Source: an uncultured Elusimicrobium sp. (lineage in GTDB: Bacteria; Elusimicrobiota; Elusimicrobia; Elusimicrobiales; Elusimicrobiaceae). From it: a DNA stretch of 12,331 nucleotides. The first letter of the stretch is position 1, and each line of letters opens with the position of its first letter. The notes below the pieces were generated by a model, which was not told the origin of the DNA, ran no database searches, and was given only the letters and a program-made list of their open reading frames with translations. Shown here piece after piece: positions 6,304 through 12,331 of the stretch. A program made the translations under genes and the position numbers. The DNA is taken from positions 1 to 12,331 of the forward strand of contig CACXHA010000016.1 in NCBI GenBank assembly GCA_902767385.1, given 5' to 3'.

Positions 6304-8457
6304 TTATTTTTCTTGGGGAGTTTTCTTTTTAAACAAGTTCCCAAAACCTTTTACCACATCGGCCGCTGTATTTACGGTATCTTTTACTACATCTTCTGCG
6401 GTTTGGGCTGTTTCTTTGGTGACATTAGCCCCTCCCTTCGCAGCTGATTTCACGGTAGTGCCGTTGAGTAGGTTTCCCACCACGGAACCAACCGTATTTA
6501 ATACGTCCAACTTCCCTTTTGGATTGCTCATGGTTCCTGTGATTTTAAAGGAAACCGGGGCGGCTTGTGTAAGTAAGGTTGCGGTCGCCTTCATATTTAA
6601 CTCATCCGTTTTAAAGTTGGCCGTCCCGCTGGCGGAAATGTCAGTAACTGTAGAGTTAAAAGTAGTAGAATCTACGTTCATAACGCCTTCGGTAAAAGTA
6701 TAAGACCCTTCCCCTTGGGTAAAGGAGATGGTAGTGCCGTTGCCTGTTTTATCAGCCGGGAATAAATCCAGTTGCAACAATCCGGATACTTTTTTAACTA
6801 AGGTTACCGGTAATAAAATAATTTTAGCGATCTTGCTGTCTTTGATAAAATCATCCAAGTTCGTAATTTTGCCGGGCTTGAGTGTAAACCGGATATTTCC
6901 ATTAGTCTGCGTCATGGAGTCTGTTACATCCGTTAAATTGGCGGACAAATTAAATCCGTCCGATTCCACATAGGGTATTTTTACCCCTCCCACGTTGATA
7001 TTTGCTTGGATGTTCATGCGAGAGCCTGAATCAGCAGTGCTTGACCCCGAATCGTTCTGAACGGTTGAGGAACTGCTTTCTTGGGAGGCAGAAAAGGAAT
7101 TCAGTACCAATTTGTCCAGATTTAGATTGAGGACCAAGTTGAGCACGTTTTTAATGTTTTGATAAGAAAAAGAACCTTCAAATTTTTCATTATTTAATTT
7201 GCCTTTAATGCTAGAGCTGGAAATTTGGTCTAGGGACGTAATCAAAATAGTTCCGTTTGTTTCGGTCAACGTAACGGGCGGATAAAGCGCGCTTACGTTT
7301 TGTAAGGTGATATTCCCGCTTACGTCCGTAAAATCTTTCTTATCGGTTGCTTTGAAGTTGCCTTTAATAATTCCGCTAGGTTCAAAATTTTGAACGGAGT
7401 CGGTCATTTGCACAATTTCGTTTAAGTTGGCCGTTAATGCACCCGATAAGCTGTAAGTAGGGGTTGGCCCGGCCCAACCTAAGTTTCCCCCTGCGGTAAG
7501 GGCACTATTTTTAACAGCCAATTTAGCCAAATTAATTTGAGCGGTACTTTTATCCAAATCCGCGGCGGCCTGGAGGGTCAGGTTAATAGTGGGCAAAGTG
7601 AAATTAGGCAAATCTGGGGCTAGTTCGTTTAAAACTTTATTGTTAATCCCGGCTAAAGAACCGGTCAAATCCACTTGCGGAGACTTAAAGCTTTTTACGT
7701 CTCCCTGCAGGGAAAATAAAACTGTTTTATAACGTGCAGTAGCTTGGGAAATAGTTGCTACTGCGCTAGGCATATCCAAATTTGCCAAGTTAATTTGGGC
7801 TTTTATGGATACGGGCAATGTCATATCAGGTTGCCCGGCGCCGGATATATCCGTTGTAAAAGAAATTTCTGTTTCAAACGGATTAGCTAAATCAAAATTA
7901 TTGATTAAAATATCCAGGTCTTTCAAGGCCAGTTTCATCCCGGTTTGCAGATTTTTGTAGACAATATCGCAACCTGTAAGAGCAATTTTTTGGGCAGTCA
8001 CCACAAGCGGGGTGGAGGAAGAGTTGCTTGTGGAGTTTTCTTCTGGGGCGGGGTTGTCTTGCGTTGAAATTAACGTATCAAAATTAAAACTACCATCTTG
8101 TTTTTGAATTAACTGTATATTCAGTCCATCGGCCTCAATAGTGCTGATTTCTATTCGTTTTTGCAAAAGTGGTTTTACGGCCACATGAGCGGTAAGTTTT
8201 TTGGCTTCTATGAAAGTGCCATCGGAAAAGGTGGTGTTTTCGGATAAGGCAACGTTTGTTAAAGAAAATCCAATCCACGTAAGTGAAATGTCGTCAAATC
8301 TTATTTCGCGTTGAAAATTTTTGGCAACATATTCTTGAGTCATGGTTTTTAATTTGGCAGGCGGATACATCTTGTATAAAGTAAATAGGCCTACGCCTAG
8401 CAACAGTACGCCTACTATAGCGGCAAATAACAAAAATTTAATGAGTTTTTTGATCAT
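6304..8457 (-). CDS. AsmA-family inner-membrane-anchored periplasmic protein
   Basis: The 717-residue protein starts with a positively charged MIKKLIK and one transmembrane helix (about 8-29). The large periplasmic part has the repetitive amphipathic beta-strands of AsmA-like proteins. The N-terminal part shows the family pattern well: FDDISLTWIGFSLTNVAL (54-71), then a segment around AHVAVKPLLQKRIEISTIEADG and DGSFNFDTL. AsmA-like proteins (AsmA, YhdP, TamB) form long hydrophobic grooves and are linked to phospholipid transport and outer-membrane homeostasis; the same role here is inference. Two Ser-rich stretches (about 140-150 and 455-480) look like flexible linkers. The C-terminus carries two 11-residue repeats, TAEDVVKDTVN and TAADVVKGFGN (686-707), then a Lys-rich end. 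AGAGGA lies 8 nt before the ATG. The start overlaps the DUF1232 gene by 20 bp, indicating a coupled operon. Confidence 0.9.
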   Translation of the reverse strand: MIKKLIKFLLFAAIVGVLLLGVGLFTLYKMYPPAKLKTMTQEYVAKNFQREIRFDDISLTWIGFSLTNVALSENTTFSDGTFIEAKKLTAHVAVKPLLQKRIEISTIEADGLNIQLIQKQDGSFNFDTLISTQDNPAPEENSTSNSSSTPLVVTAQKIALTGCDIVYKNLQTGMKLALKDLDILINNFDLANPFETEISFTTDISGAGQPDMTLPVSIKAQINLANLDMPSAVATISQATARYKTVLFSLQGDVKSFKSPQVDLTGSLAGINNKVLNELAPDLPNFTLPTINLTLQAAADLDKSTAQINLAKLAVKNSALTAGGNLGWAGPTPTYSLSGALTANLNEIVQMTDSVQNFEPSGIIKGNFKATDKKDFTDVSGNITLQNVSALYPPVTLTETNGTILITSLDQISSSSIKGKLNNEKFEGSFSYQNIKNVLNLVLNLNLDKLVLNSFSASQESSSSTVQNDSGSSTADSGSRMNIQANINVGGVKIPYVESDGFNLSANLTDVTDSMTQTNGNIRFTLKPGKITNLDDFIKDSKIAKIILLPVTLVKKVSGLLQLDLFPADKTGNGTTISFTQGEGSYTFTEGVMNVDSTTFNSTVTDISASGTANFKTDELNMKATATLLTQAAPVSFKITGTMSNPKGKLDVLNTVGSVVGNLLNGTTVKSAAKGGANVTKETAQTAEDVVKDTVNTAADVVKGFGNLFKKKTPQEK

Positions 8458-8761
8458 ATTTGGTGTCCTCTACAATTTCGGCTTCTAAAATTGTTTTTTC
8501 TTGGAGTTGATGTCGGCGGAAAGCCTGCAAATCTTTGTGTATGAGCAGTAATACAAAAATTAAAAAAGCTCCATCATCGGCAAATCCTAAAATGGGCAAG
8601 ATATCTGGCAAGGCGTCAATCGGTGAAATAAAATAAATGGCACAAAGTATCACCCAAAAAAAAGTGCCCCAGGGCATTTTGTATTTCCCTTTGACAACAG
8701 CGCCCATGAACTGGAACGCCGTTTTAATATCTTGTACCCAAAATAACGGATTAGAGCTCAT
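8438..8761 (-). CDS. DUF1232 (YkvA-like) small membrane protein
   Basis: The 107-residue product has the DUF1232 core YFISPIDALPDILPILGF followed by ADD (43-63). It lies at the end of a first hydrophobic segment (about 32-50) and is followed by a second (about 65-75). Family members are small membrane-associated proteins with no established biochemical role. The C-terminal ~30 residues are charged. It sits between a polytopic membrane protein (33 bp upstream) and the AsmA gene (20-bp overlap), so it is probably co-transcribed and acts at the inner membrane. No strong Shine-Dalgarno sequence is seen before the ATG at 8761. Confidence 0.88.
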   Translation of the reverse strand: MSSNPLFWVQDIKTAFQFMGAVVKGKYKMPWGTFFWVILCAIYFISPIDALPDILPILGFADDGAFLIFVLLLIHKDLQAFRRHQLQEKTILEAEIVEDTKYDQKTH

Positions 8762-8794
8762 ATTATTACTAGGTTCGCAAATAGGAATAAAGTA

Positions 8795-10009
8795 CTAAAA
8801 CTTAGACATCTTAATTGACTGAGGACCCTCATCTTTATCTTCCGGTTTGTCTTCCGCTTTTTGGCGTGGTGCAAACTTAGCTTGATTTTCCTCTAATTGT
8901 TTGGCCATTTCATCATCAAACAAGATTGTCGGCATGCGGTCTTCATCAGCATATTGGATAACATCCTCTTGTTGAGGTTTATAGACTTTGTCTAAGTGCT
9001 CGGAAAGAGAGCTAACCTCTGTATCCGACGTGTTGACAGAAGATTGAGAAACTTGCCACTCTTCCAAATGTTGGGCGGAGGGCGCTCCGGTAGATTGTGC
9101 CATTTGGGCATGTTCGGGGGAAGTAGTGGGTACTTCGGTCAAATCCAGGTCTGGCAACGGAACAAAGGTCGTCTCTCCACCCACGCTGCGTACGTCCATC
9201 AATACGGCACTGCGATTGATAAACACGAGCACCGGGAAAGCCATGGGAATCACGTACAAAAAGAATGCTATTATGCCAAATACGCCCGCGGCGCTCCACC
9301 ATATTGGGGAAAGGTGGGCCAAGCTAAAGCTATCGGCAAATTTTAAGGGAATAAGAGTATACATGGCGTAGAGAAGTAAGAACAACAGGGCCTGTACTAA
9401 CATAACAGTTAATACGTTGACGATACACATGAGCAAAGTGTCTATATATGCTCCCTTAGTTAATTTCCAGCTGTAACTAAACCCGCTTACAGGGCCTTGC
9501 TCTTTAAGAGCAATCGCCATAAAAGTATAAATGAGACGAACCCCCAGGGTGATACCTATTGCAAAAAGAAATAGAAAGGATAATATCTTCCCGCCAGGCA
9601 GGAAGGAGATAAGCCCCCCCACTAGGGATAGAGGAATAGCAAACAAAATACCTGCGACCAATAATTTCAAAGTAGGGATAATGGAACTGGAGGCTAGTTC
9701 GTAAAAAGGAAGATGCTCTTGAGTTGCTTGGTCGCTAATAACACGGGTAAGTAAAACCCACCCAAATAACCAACTTAAATTGTAAAAGAGGGAGAGCGCA
9801 ATTGCCATCCCAACGAAAGGTAACACAGTGGAAGCTGAATATCCGGTCTGCAGTTTATGCATGATCCAAGTAAAGCTACCCGACATTACGGCTGCGACTA
9901 TGACCGCTAGCAAAACAAGTCCCAGTAATTTGCCAACGCAGCGGTTTATCACTCTAAAGCTTTCCAACCATAATTCTAACAATGAATATCTTTCCTGTGT
10001 TATGTTCAT
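8795..10009 (-). CDS. Six-helix integral membrane protein with acidic cytoplasmic tail, function unknown
   Basis: The first ~270 of 404 residues contain about six hydrophobic segments (near 28-50, 62-91, 114-136, 142-167, 190-220, 236-264). The stretch ALKEQGPVSGFSYSWKLTKG (167-186) resembles the conserved loop of membrane domains in the glycerophosphodiester phosphodiesterase membrane-domain and DUF975 group, but I cannot assign a family with certainty. No enzyme motif is visible. Residues 275-404 are hydrophilic, rich in Ser, Gln, Glu and Asp, and probably disordered and cytoplasmic; this tail may bind a partner. GAGGG lies about 6 nt before the ATG, and a -10 box is at 10041-10046. It is the first gene of the operon leading to DUF1232 and AsmA, which suggests a shared envelope function. 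Confidence 0.85.
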   Translation of the reverse strand: MNITQERYSLLELWLESFRVINRCVGKLLGLVLLAVIVAAVMSGSFTWIMHKLQTGYSASTVLPFVGMAIALSLFYNLSWLFGWVLLTRVISDQATQEHLPFYELASSSIIPTLKLLVAGILFAIPLSLVGGLISFLPGGKILSFLFLFAIGITLGVRLIYTFMAIALKEQGPVSGFSYSWKLTKGAYIDTLLMCIVNVLTVMLVQALLFLLLYAMYTLIPLKFADSFSLAHLSPIWWSAAGVFGIIAFFLYVIPMAFPVLVFINRSAVLMDVRSVGGETTFVPLPDLDLTEVPTTSPEHAQMAQSTGAPSAQHLEEWQVSQSSVNTSDTEVSSLSEHLDKVYKPQQEDVIQYADEDRMPTILFDDEMAKQLEENQAKFAPRQKAEDKPEDKDEGPQSIKMSKF

Positions 10010-10040
10010 AACTTCCCTCTATTAAAATACAGACACCTCT

Positions 10041-10046
10041 ATTATA
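10041..10046 (-). promoter_or_regulatory. Candidate -10 box of the membrane-protein/DUF1232/AsmA operon
   Basis: A perfect TATAAT on the minus strand would start transcription near 10034, giving a leader of about 25 nt that includes GAGGG. No good -35 lies 16-18 bp upstream, so activity may be weak or activator-dependent. Confidence 0.5.
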
Positions 10047-10047
10047 C

Positions 10048-10069
10048 AAAAAGCGTTTTCTATTACGCT
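10048..10069 (-). terminator. Weak terminator-like hairpin after the flavoprotein gene
   Basis: On the minus strand AGCGT (from inside the stop codon), an 8-nt loop, ACGCT and then TTTTT resemble a short intrinsic terminator. The 5-bp stem is weak. The next operon's -10 box starts only 2 nt after it, so leakage into that operon is possible. Confidence 0.35.
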
Positions 10070-11228
10070 AAATTTTTTTTATTAGTTTTTGGGCTGTACA
10101 ATAGGCGCTACTCCAAGCCCAGTGTAGGTTATAGCCGCCTAAACGGCCTGTTACGTCCAACAGTTCCCCCGTAACGAATAAGCCCGACACCTTTTTTACC
10201 TCAAAAGTAGACGGATTGATTTCTCGGGTATCTATTCCCCCGGCAGTTACTTCGGCTTTGGTGTACCCGGCAGTTCCTGCCGGGATAAACTCAAACGCAT
10301 TGAGATGTCGGGAGGCTTGTTCTAAATCGGTTTTAGTAGCATTGGACAGTGGTTTATCCAATTGTCCCAATAATACCGCGCCAATTTTCCCAGTGAACGG
10401 TAGCAGAGTTGACATCTTTTTGGATGTATTTTTTTGTTTATAAAACCAAGAAAGGGCCTCTATATCCGGCAGAAAATTGATGCGTACTTTTTCCCCCTCA
10501 CTCCAAAAAAGAGAAACCGGAAGTACGGCCGGGCCGCTAAAACCTTCGTGCGTAAAAAGCAACTGTTCGGTAAAAGTATGTTTTCCGGTACTGACTTGAG
10601 CAAGGGTACTATTCCCAACTAGCATTTTACAAATGGGTCGCAACTCTTTAGGCACGCTCAGTCCGCACAATGCGGGGCGTTGCTCAATTACATTGAGCTC
10701 AAACTGCCGGGCTATTTTGATTCCAAAGGAAGAAGCTCCTAGCGCCGGGTAAGAAAGTCCTCCGCACGCCAACACCACGTGCCGCGCTTGGATTGTACCG
10801 GCGGAAGTGCGTACAATAAATTCTTCGTCCTTTTTTTGAATATCCAAGACTTCGGTTTTTAGGGCAAAATCCGTATTTTGGGTTTTGGCGCGGTACACCA
10901 AAAATTGCACAATATCTTGCGCATTTTTAGCAAACAACTGCCCATGCGCACGTTGTTCATACGCAATACCTGCTCGCTCTAAAAGAGTGATAAAATCTTG
11001 CGGTTTAAAAGCCGCAAGGGCATTTTTACAAAAATGTTTACTTTGGCTTTGATAGTCTGCTGCCGTTACGGAAATATTTGAAAAATTACATTTTCCCCCA
11101 CCTGATATGCCCACTTTTACACCGGGGATTTTATTGTGGTCTATGATAATTTTGGGGGTTGCAAAAGAGCCTGCGCAAAACAGTCCGCTAGCTCCCGCTC
11201 CGATAATTGCCGTATGATAAGTAAGCAT
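10068..11228 (-). CDS. HI0933/YhiN-family FAD-dependent flavoprotein
   Basis: This matches the HI0933 family of two-dinucleotide-binding-domain flavoproteins, often annotated as NAD(P)/FAD-dependent or 'aminoacetone oxidase family' oxidoreductases; the true substrate is not established. From the chosen ATG (11228) the protein begins MLTYHTAIIGAGASG, placing the FAD-binding GxGxxG at the usual position. Then follow GISGGGKCNFSN, a family signature; VVLACGGLSYPALGASSFG; and near the C-terminus AEVTAGGIDTREINPSTFEV and VTGELLDVTGRLGGYNLHWA, which also contact FAD. All family landmarks are present. A TTG at 11264 would add 12 residues but has no benefit to the fold. No Shine-Dalgarno sequence precedes 11228. 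It is a single-gene unit, divergent from perR, which may hint at a redox role. Confidence 0.93.
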   Translation of the reverse strand: MLTYHTAIIGAGASGLFCAGSFATPKIIIDHNKIPGVKVGISGGGKCNFSNISVTAADYQSQSKHFCKNALAAFKPQDFITLLERAGIAYEQRAHGQLFAKNAQDIVQFLVYRAKTQNTDFALKTEVLDIQKKDEEFIVRTSAGTIQARHVVLACGGLSYPALGASSFGIKIARQFELNVIEQRPALCGLSVPKELRPICKMLVGNSTLAQVSTGKHTFTEQLLFTHEGFSGPAVLPVSLFWSEGEKVRINFLPDIEALSWFYKQKNTSKKMSTLLPFTGKIGAVLLGQLDKPLSNATKTDLEQASRHLNAFEFIPAGTAGYTKAEVTAGGIDTREINPSTFEVKKVSGLFVTGELLDVTGRLGGYNLHWAWSSAYCTAQKLIKKI

Positions 11229-11234
11229 ATAATA

Positions 11235-11264
11235 AGGATACCAAAAACCCACTTGACTTATCAA
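11235..11264 (-). promoter_or_regulatory. Candidate promoter of the flavoprotein gene
   Basis: On the minus strand TTGATA (11264-11259) and TATCCT (11240-11235) are separated by 18 bp, and 6 nt separate the -10 from the ATG at 11228. The -10 is a weak match. The spacing predicts a leaderless mRNA, as for waaA. Confidence 0.4.
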
Positions 11265-11279
11265 AAAATATGCTATACT
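11253..11279 (+). promoter_or_regulatory. Promoter of the perR-rbr operon
   Basis: TTGACT (11253-11258) and TATACT (11274-11279) are 15 bp apart, shorter than ideal. TG one base before the -10 (TGC-TATACT) makes it an extended -10 that tolerates this. The start would be near 11286, with AGGAAAG (11296-11302) in the leader. Its -35 overlaps the spacer of the divergent flavoprotein promoter. Confidence 0.55.
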
Positions 11280-11311
11280 GATTATGGTCTTTATTAGGAA
11301 AGATTACGAAT

Positions 11312-11764
11312 ATGCTTTTAACACTTACCGAACCTGCCGACGTACAAATGCGGCTTGATTACTTTGAAACCCGTTGTAAAGAATTGGGGTTACGTGTGAC
11401 GCGCCAACGTCAAGAAATTTTCCGTGCGGTGGCACAATCCGACAAACACCCCAGTGCCGAATCCGTCTTTATGCAGGTGCGCGAAAATATGCCTAATTTA
11501 TCATTAGACACCGTCTACCGCACGTTGGCCTCGTTAGAGGATATGGGGTTACTGATGCGGGTGGGGTTGTCGTCCAAGGCGCGTTTTGACGGGGATTTGC
11601 GCCCCCACTGTCATTTTGTATGTACCCAATGCGGCGAAGTATATGATATTTTCCCGCAAGAAAATGAACAAATTGCTTGCCCTTTGCCGGTACGCAATAT
11701 TGGAGAGATTAAACAAGTAAATATTCAATTTAAAGGAATTTGTAAAAATTGCATGCCGCATTAA
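11312..11764 (+). CDS. perR: Fur-superfamily peroxide-responsive repressor, PerR type
   Basis: This is a 150-residue Fur-family metalloregulator: an N-terminal winged helix (recognition helix around SLDTVYRTL, 64-72) and a C-terminal metal-binding dimerisation domain. Residues align with Bacillus subtilis PerR one for one. H46 corresponds to H37, D93 (in RFD) to D85, H99 and H101 to H91 and H93, and D112 (in VYD) to D104. This is the regulatory Fe/Mn site whose histidines are oxidised by peroxide. An Asp rather than Glu at the last position favours PerR over Fur. C104, C107, C144 and C147 form the structural zinc site. AGGAAAG 9 nt upstream supports the start. Rubrerythrin follows 27 bp downstream, a common PerR target, so the pair is probably an autoregulated peroxide-defence operon. 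I could not find a clear PerR box. Calling it PerR rather than Fur is a strong inference from residues and context. Confidence 0.9.
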   Translation: MLLTLTEPADVQMRLDYFETRCKELGLRVTRQRQEIFRAVAQSDKHPSAESVFMQVRENMPNLSLDTVYRTLASLEDMGLLMRVGLSSKARFDGDLRPHCHFVCTQCGEVYDIFPQENEQIACPLPVRNIGEIKQVNIQFKGICKNCMPH

Positions 11765-11791
11765 CCGCGGCGATTTTTATAGGAGAAAAGT

Positions 11792-12331
11792 ATGGAACTT
11801 AAAGGATCACAAACAGAAAAGAACTTATGGACCGCGTTTGCCGGGGAATCTCAAGCGCGCAACAAATACACGTACTACGCTTCCAAGGCCAAAAAAGAAG
11901 GGTTTGTACAAATTGCTAAAATTTTTGAAGAAACCGCCAATAACGAAAAAGAACACGCTAAACTGTGGTTTAAATACTTGCACGATGGCGAAATTCCCGC
12001 TACGGCTGCCAATTTATTAGATGCCGCCAACGGTGAGAATTATGAGTGGACCGATATGTATGCCGGTTTTGCCAAAACTGCCAAAGAGGAAGGTTTTGAG
12101 AAACTGGCTTACTTATTTGAAGCCGTAGCCAAAATTGAAAAAATGCATGAAGAACGCTACCGCAAACTTTTGCACAATGTGGAAACCAAAGAAGTGTTTA
12201 AAAAGGCCGGTATTGTGATGTGGGAATGTGCCAACTGCGGTCATGTGCACATTGGCGAAAAAGCCCCCGAAGTTTGCCCCGTGTGTGCGCACCCACAAGC
12301 GTACTTTATGATTCACCCGGAAAACTATTAA
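11792..12331 (+). CDS. rbr: Rubrerythrin (peroxide-reducing diiron protein)
   Basis: Rubrerythrin reduces hydrogen peroxide to water in the cytoplasm of anaerobes, taking electrons through its rubredoxin centre. The 179-residue protein has the ferritin-like four-helix diiron domain with ligands E19 (AGESQARN), E52 and H55 (ExxH), E82 and E85 (GENYEWTDMY), and E116 and H119 (ExxH). The C-terminal rubredoxin-like Fe(Cys)4 site is formed by C147/C150 and C162/C165. All ligands are present and the length is slightly under that of Desulfovibrio rubrerythrin. AGGAG is 6-7 nt before the ATG. The gene is complete; its TAA is the last codon of the window, so no terminator is visible. It is downstream of perR with a 27-bp gap and no terminator between, implying co-transcription. 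Confidence 0.97.
   Translation: MELKGSQTEKNLWTAFAGESQARNKYTYYASKAKKEGFVQIAKIFEETANNEKEHAKLWFKYLHDGEIPATAANLLDAANGENYEWTDMYAGFAKTAKEEGFEKLAYLFEAVAKIEKMHEERYRKLLHNVETKEVFKKAGIVMWECANCGHVHIGEKAPEVCPVCAHPQAYFMIHPENY

Noticed and set aside
6117..6344. A 75-codon minus-strand frame crossing the repeats and the AsmA terminator
   Set aside because: It runs through the terminator hairpin and the inverted repeat and overlaps the end of the AsmA gene; no ribosome binding site or plausible product.
11229..11311. A PerR or Fur box in the perR promoter region
   Set aside because: The region is AT-rich, but I could not find a convincing match to the 7-1-7 inverted repeat of either operator, so none is annotated.

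Overview
The window reads like chromosomal DNA from an anaerobic Gram-negative (diderm) bacterium of moderate GC. It carries lipopolysaccharide inner-core genes, a periplasmic AsmA-type protein, a PerR/rubrerythrin peroxide-defence pair, a eukaryote-like Ser/Thr kinase and a bacterial PC4-type protein. My best guess at the lineage is Elusimicrobiota or a similar gut or anaerobic clade. That is inference from gene content; no rRNA or other phylogenetic marker is present. I found no tRNA, rRNA, CRISPR array, transposase or phage gene.

Layout, left to right. (1) At 1-1699 (-) lies the N-terminal part of a membrane-anchored Ser/Thr protein kinase that runs off the left edge. (2) A divergent promoter region separates it from a 153-aa protein (1823-2284, +) that appears to hold two PC4-like nucleic-acid-binding units in one chain. 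(3) A strong bidirectional terminator (2305-2334) is followed by a two-gene lipopolysaccharide operon on the minus strand: waaA (Kdo transferase, 3851-5134) and then an unusual GT9 heptosyltransferase-family protein (2350-3873) with an extra N-terminal half-domain. (4) A small secreted protein of unknown function (5261-5893, +) has its own promoter and terminator. (5) A 410-bp gene-free stretch (5894-6303) is rich in GC-rich hairpins, including two inverted copies of a short palindromic repeat. (6) A minus-strand operon runs 10009 to 6304: a six-helix membrane protein with an acidic cytoplasmic tail, a DUF1232 membrane protein, and an AsmA-family protein, closed by an intrinsic terminator. (7) A HI0933/YhiN-type flavoprotein (10068-11228, -) is divergent from perR and rubrerythrin (11312-12331, +); the rubrerythrin stop codon is the last codon of the window.

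Functionally most of the window concerns the cell envelope (Kdo and heptose transfer, AsmA-type lipid or outer-membrane homeostasis, membrane proteins, a secreted beta-rich protein), with a peroxide-response module at the right end. The observations I would follow up first are the tandem PC4 protein, the one-and-a-half GT9 protein, the inverted palindromic repeats at 5961-6172, the 11-residue amphipathic repeats ending the AsmA protein, and two promoters whose -10 boxes lie exactly 6 nt from the start codon, which would give leaderless mRNAs.
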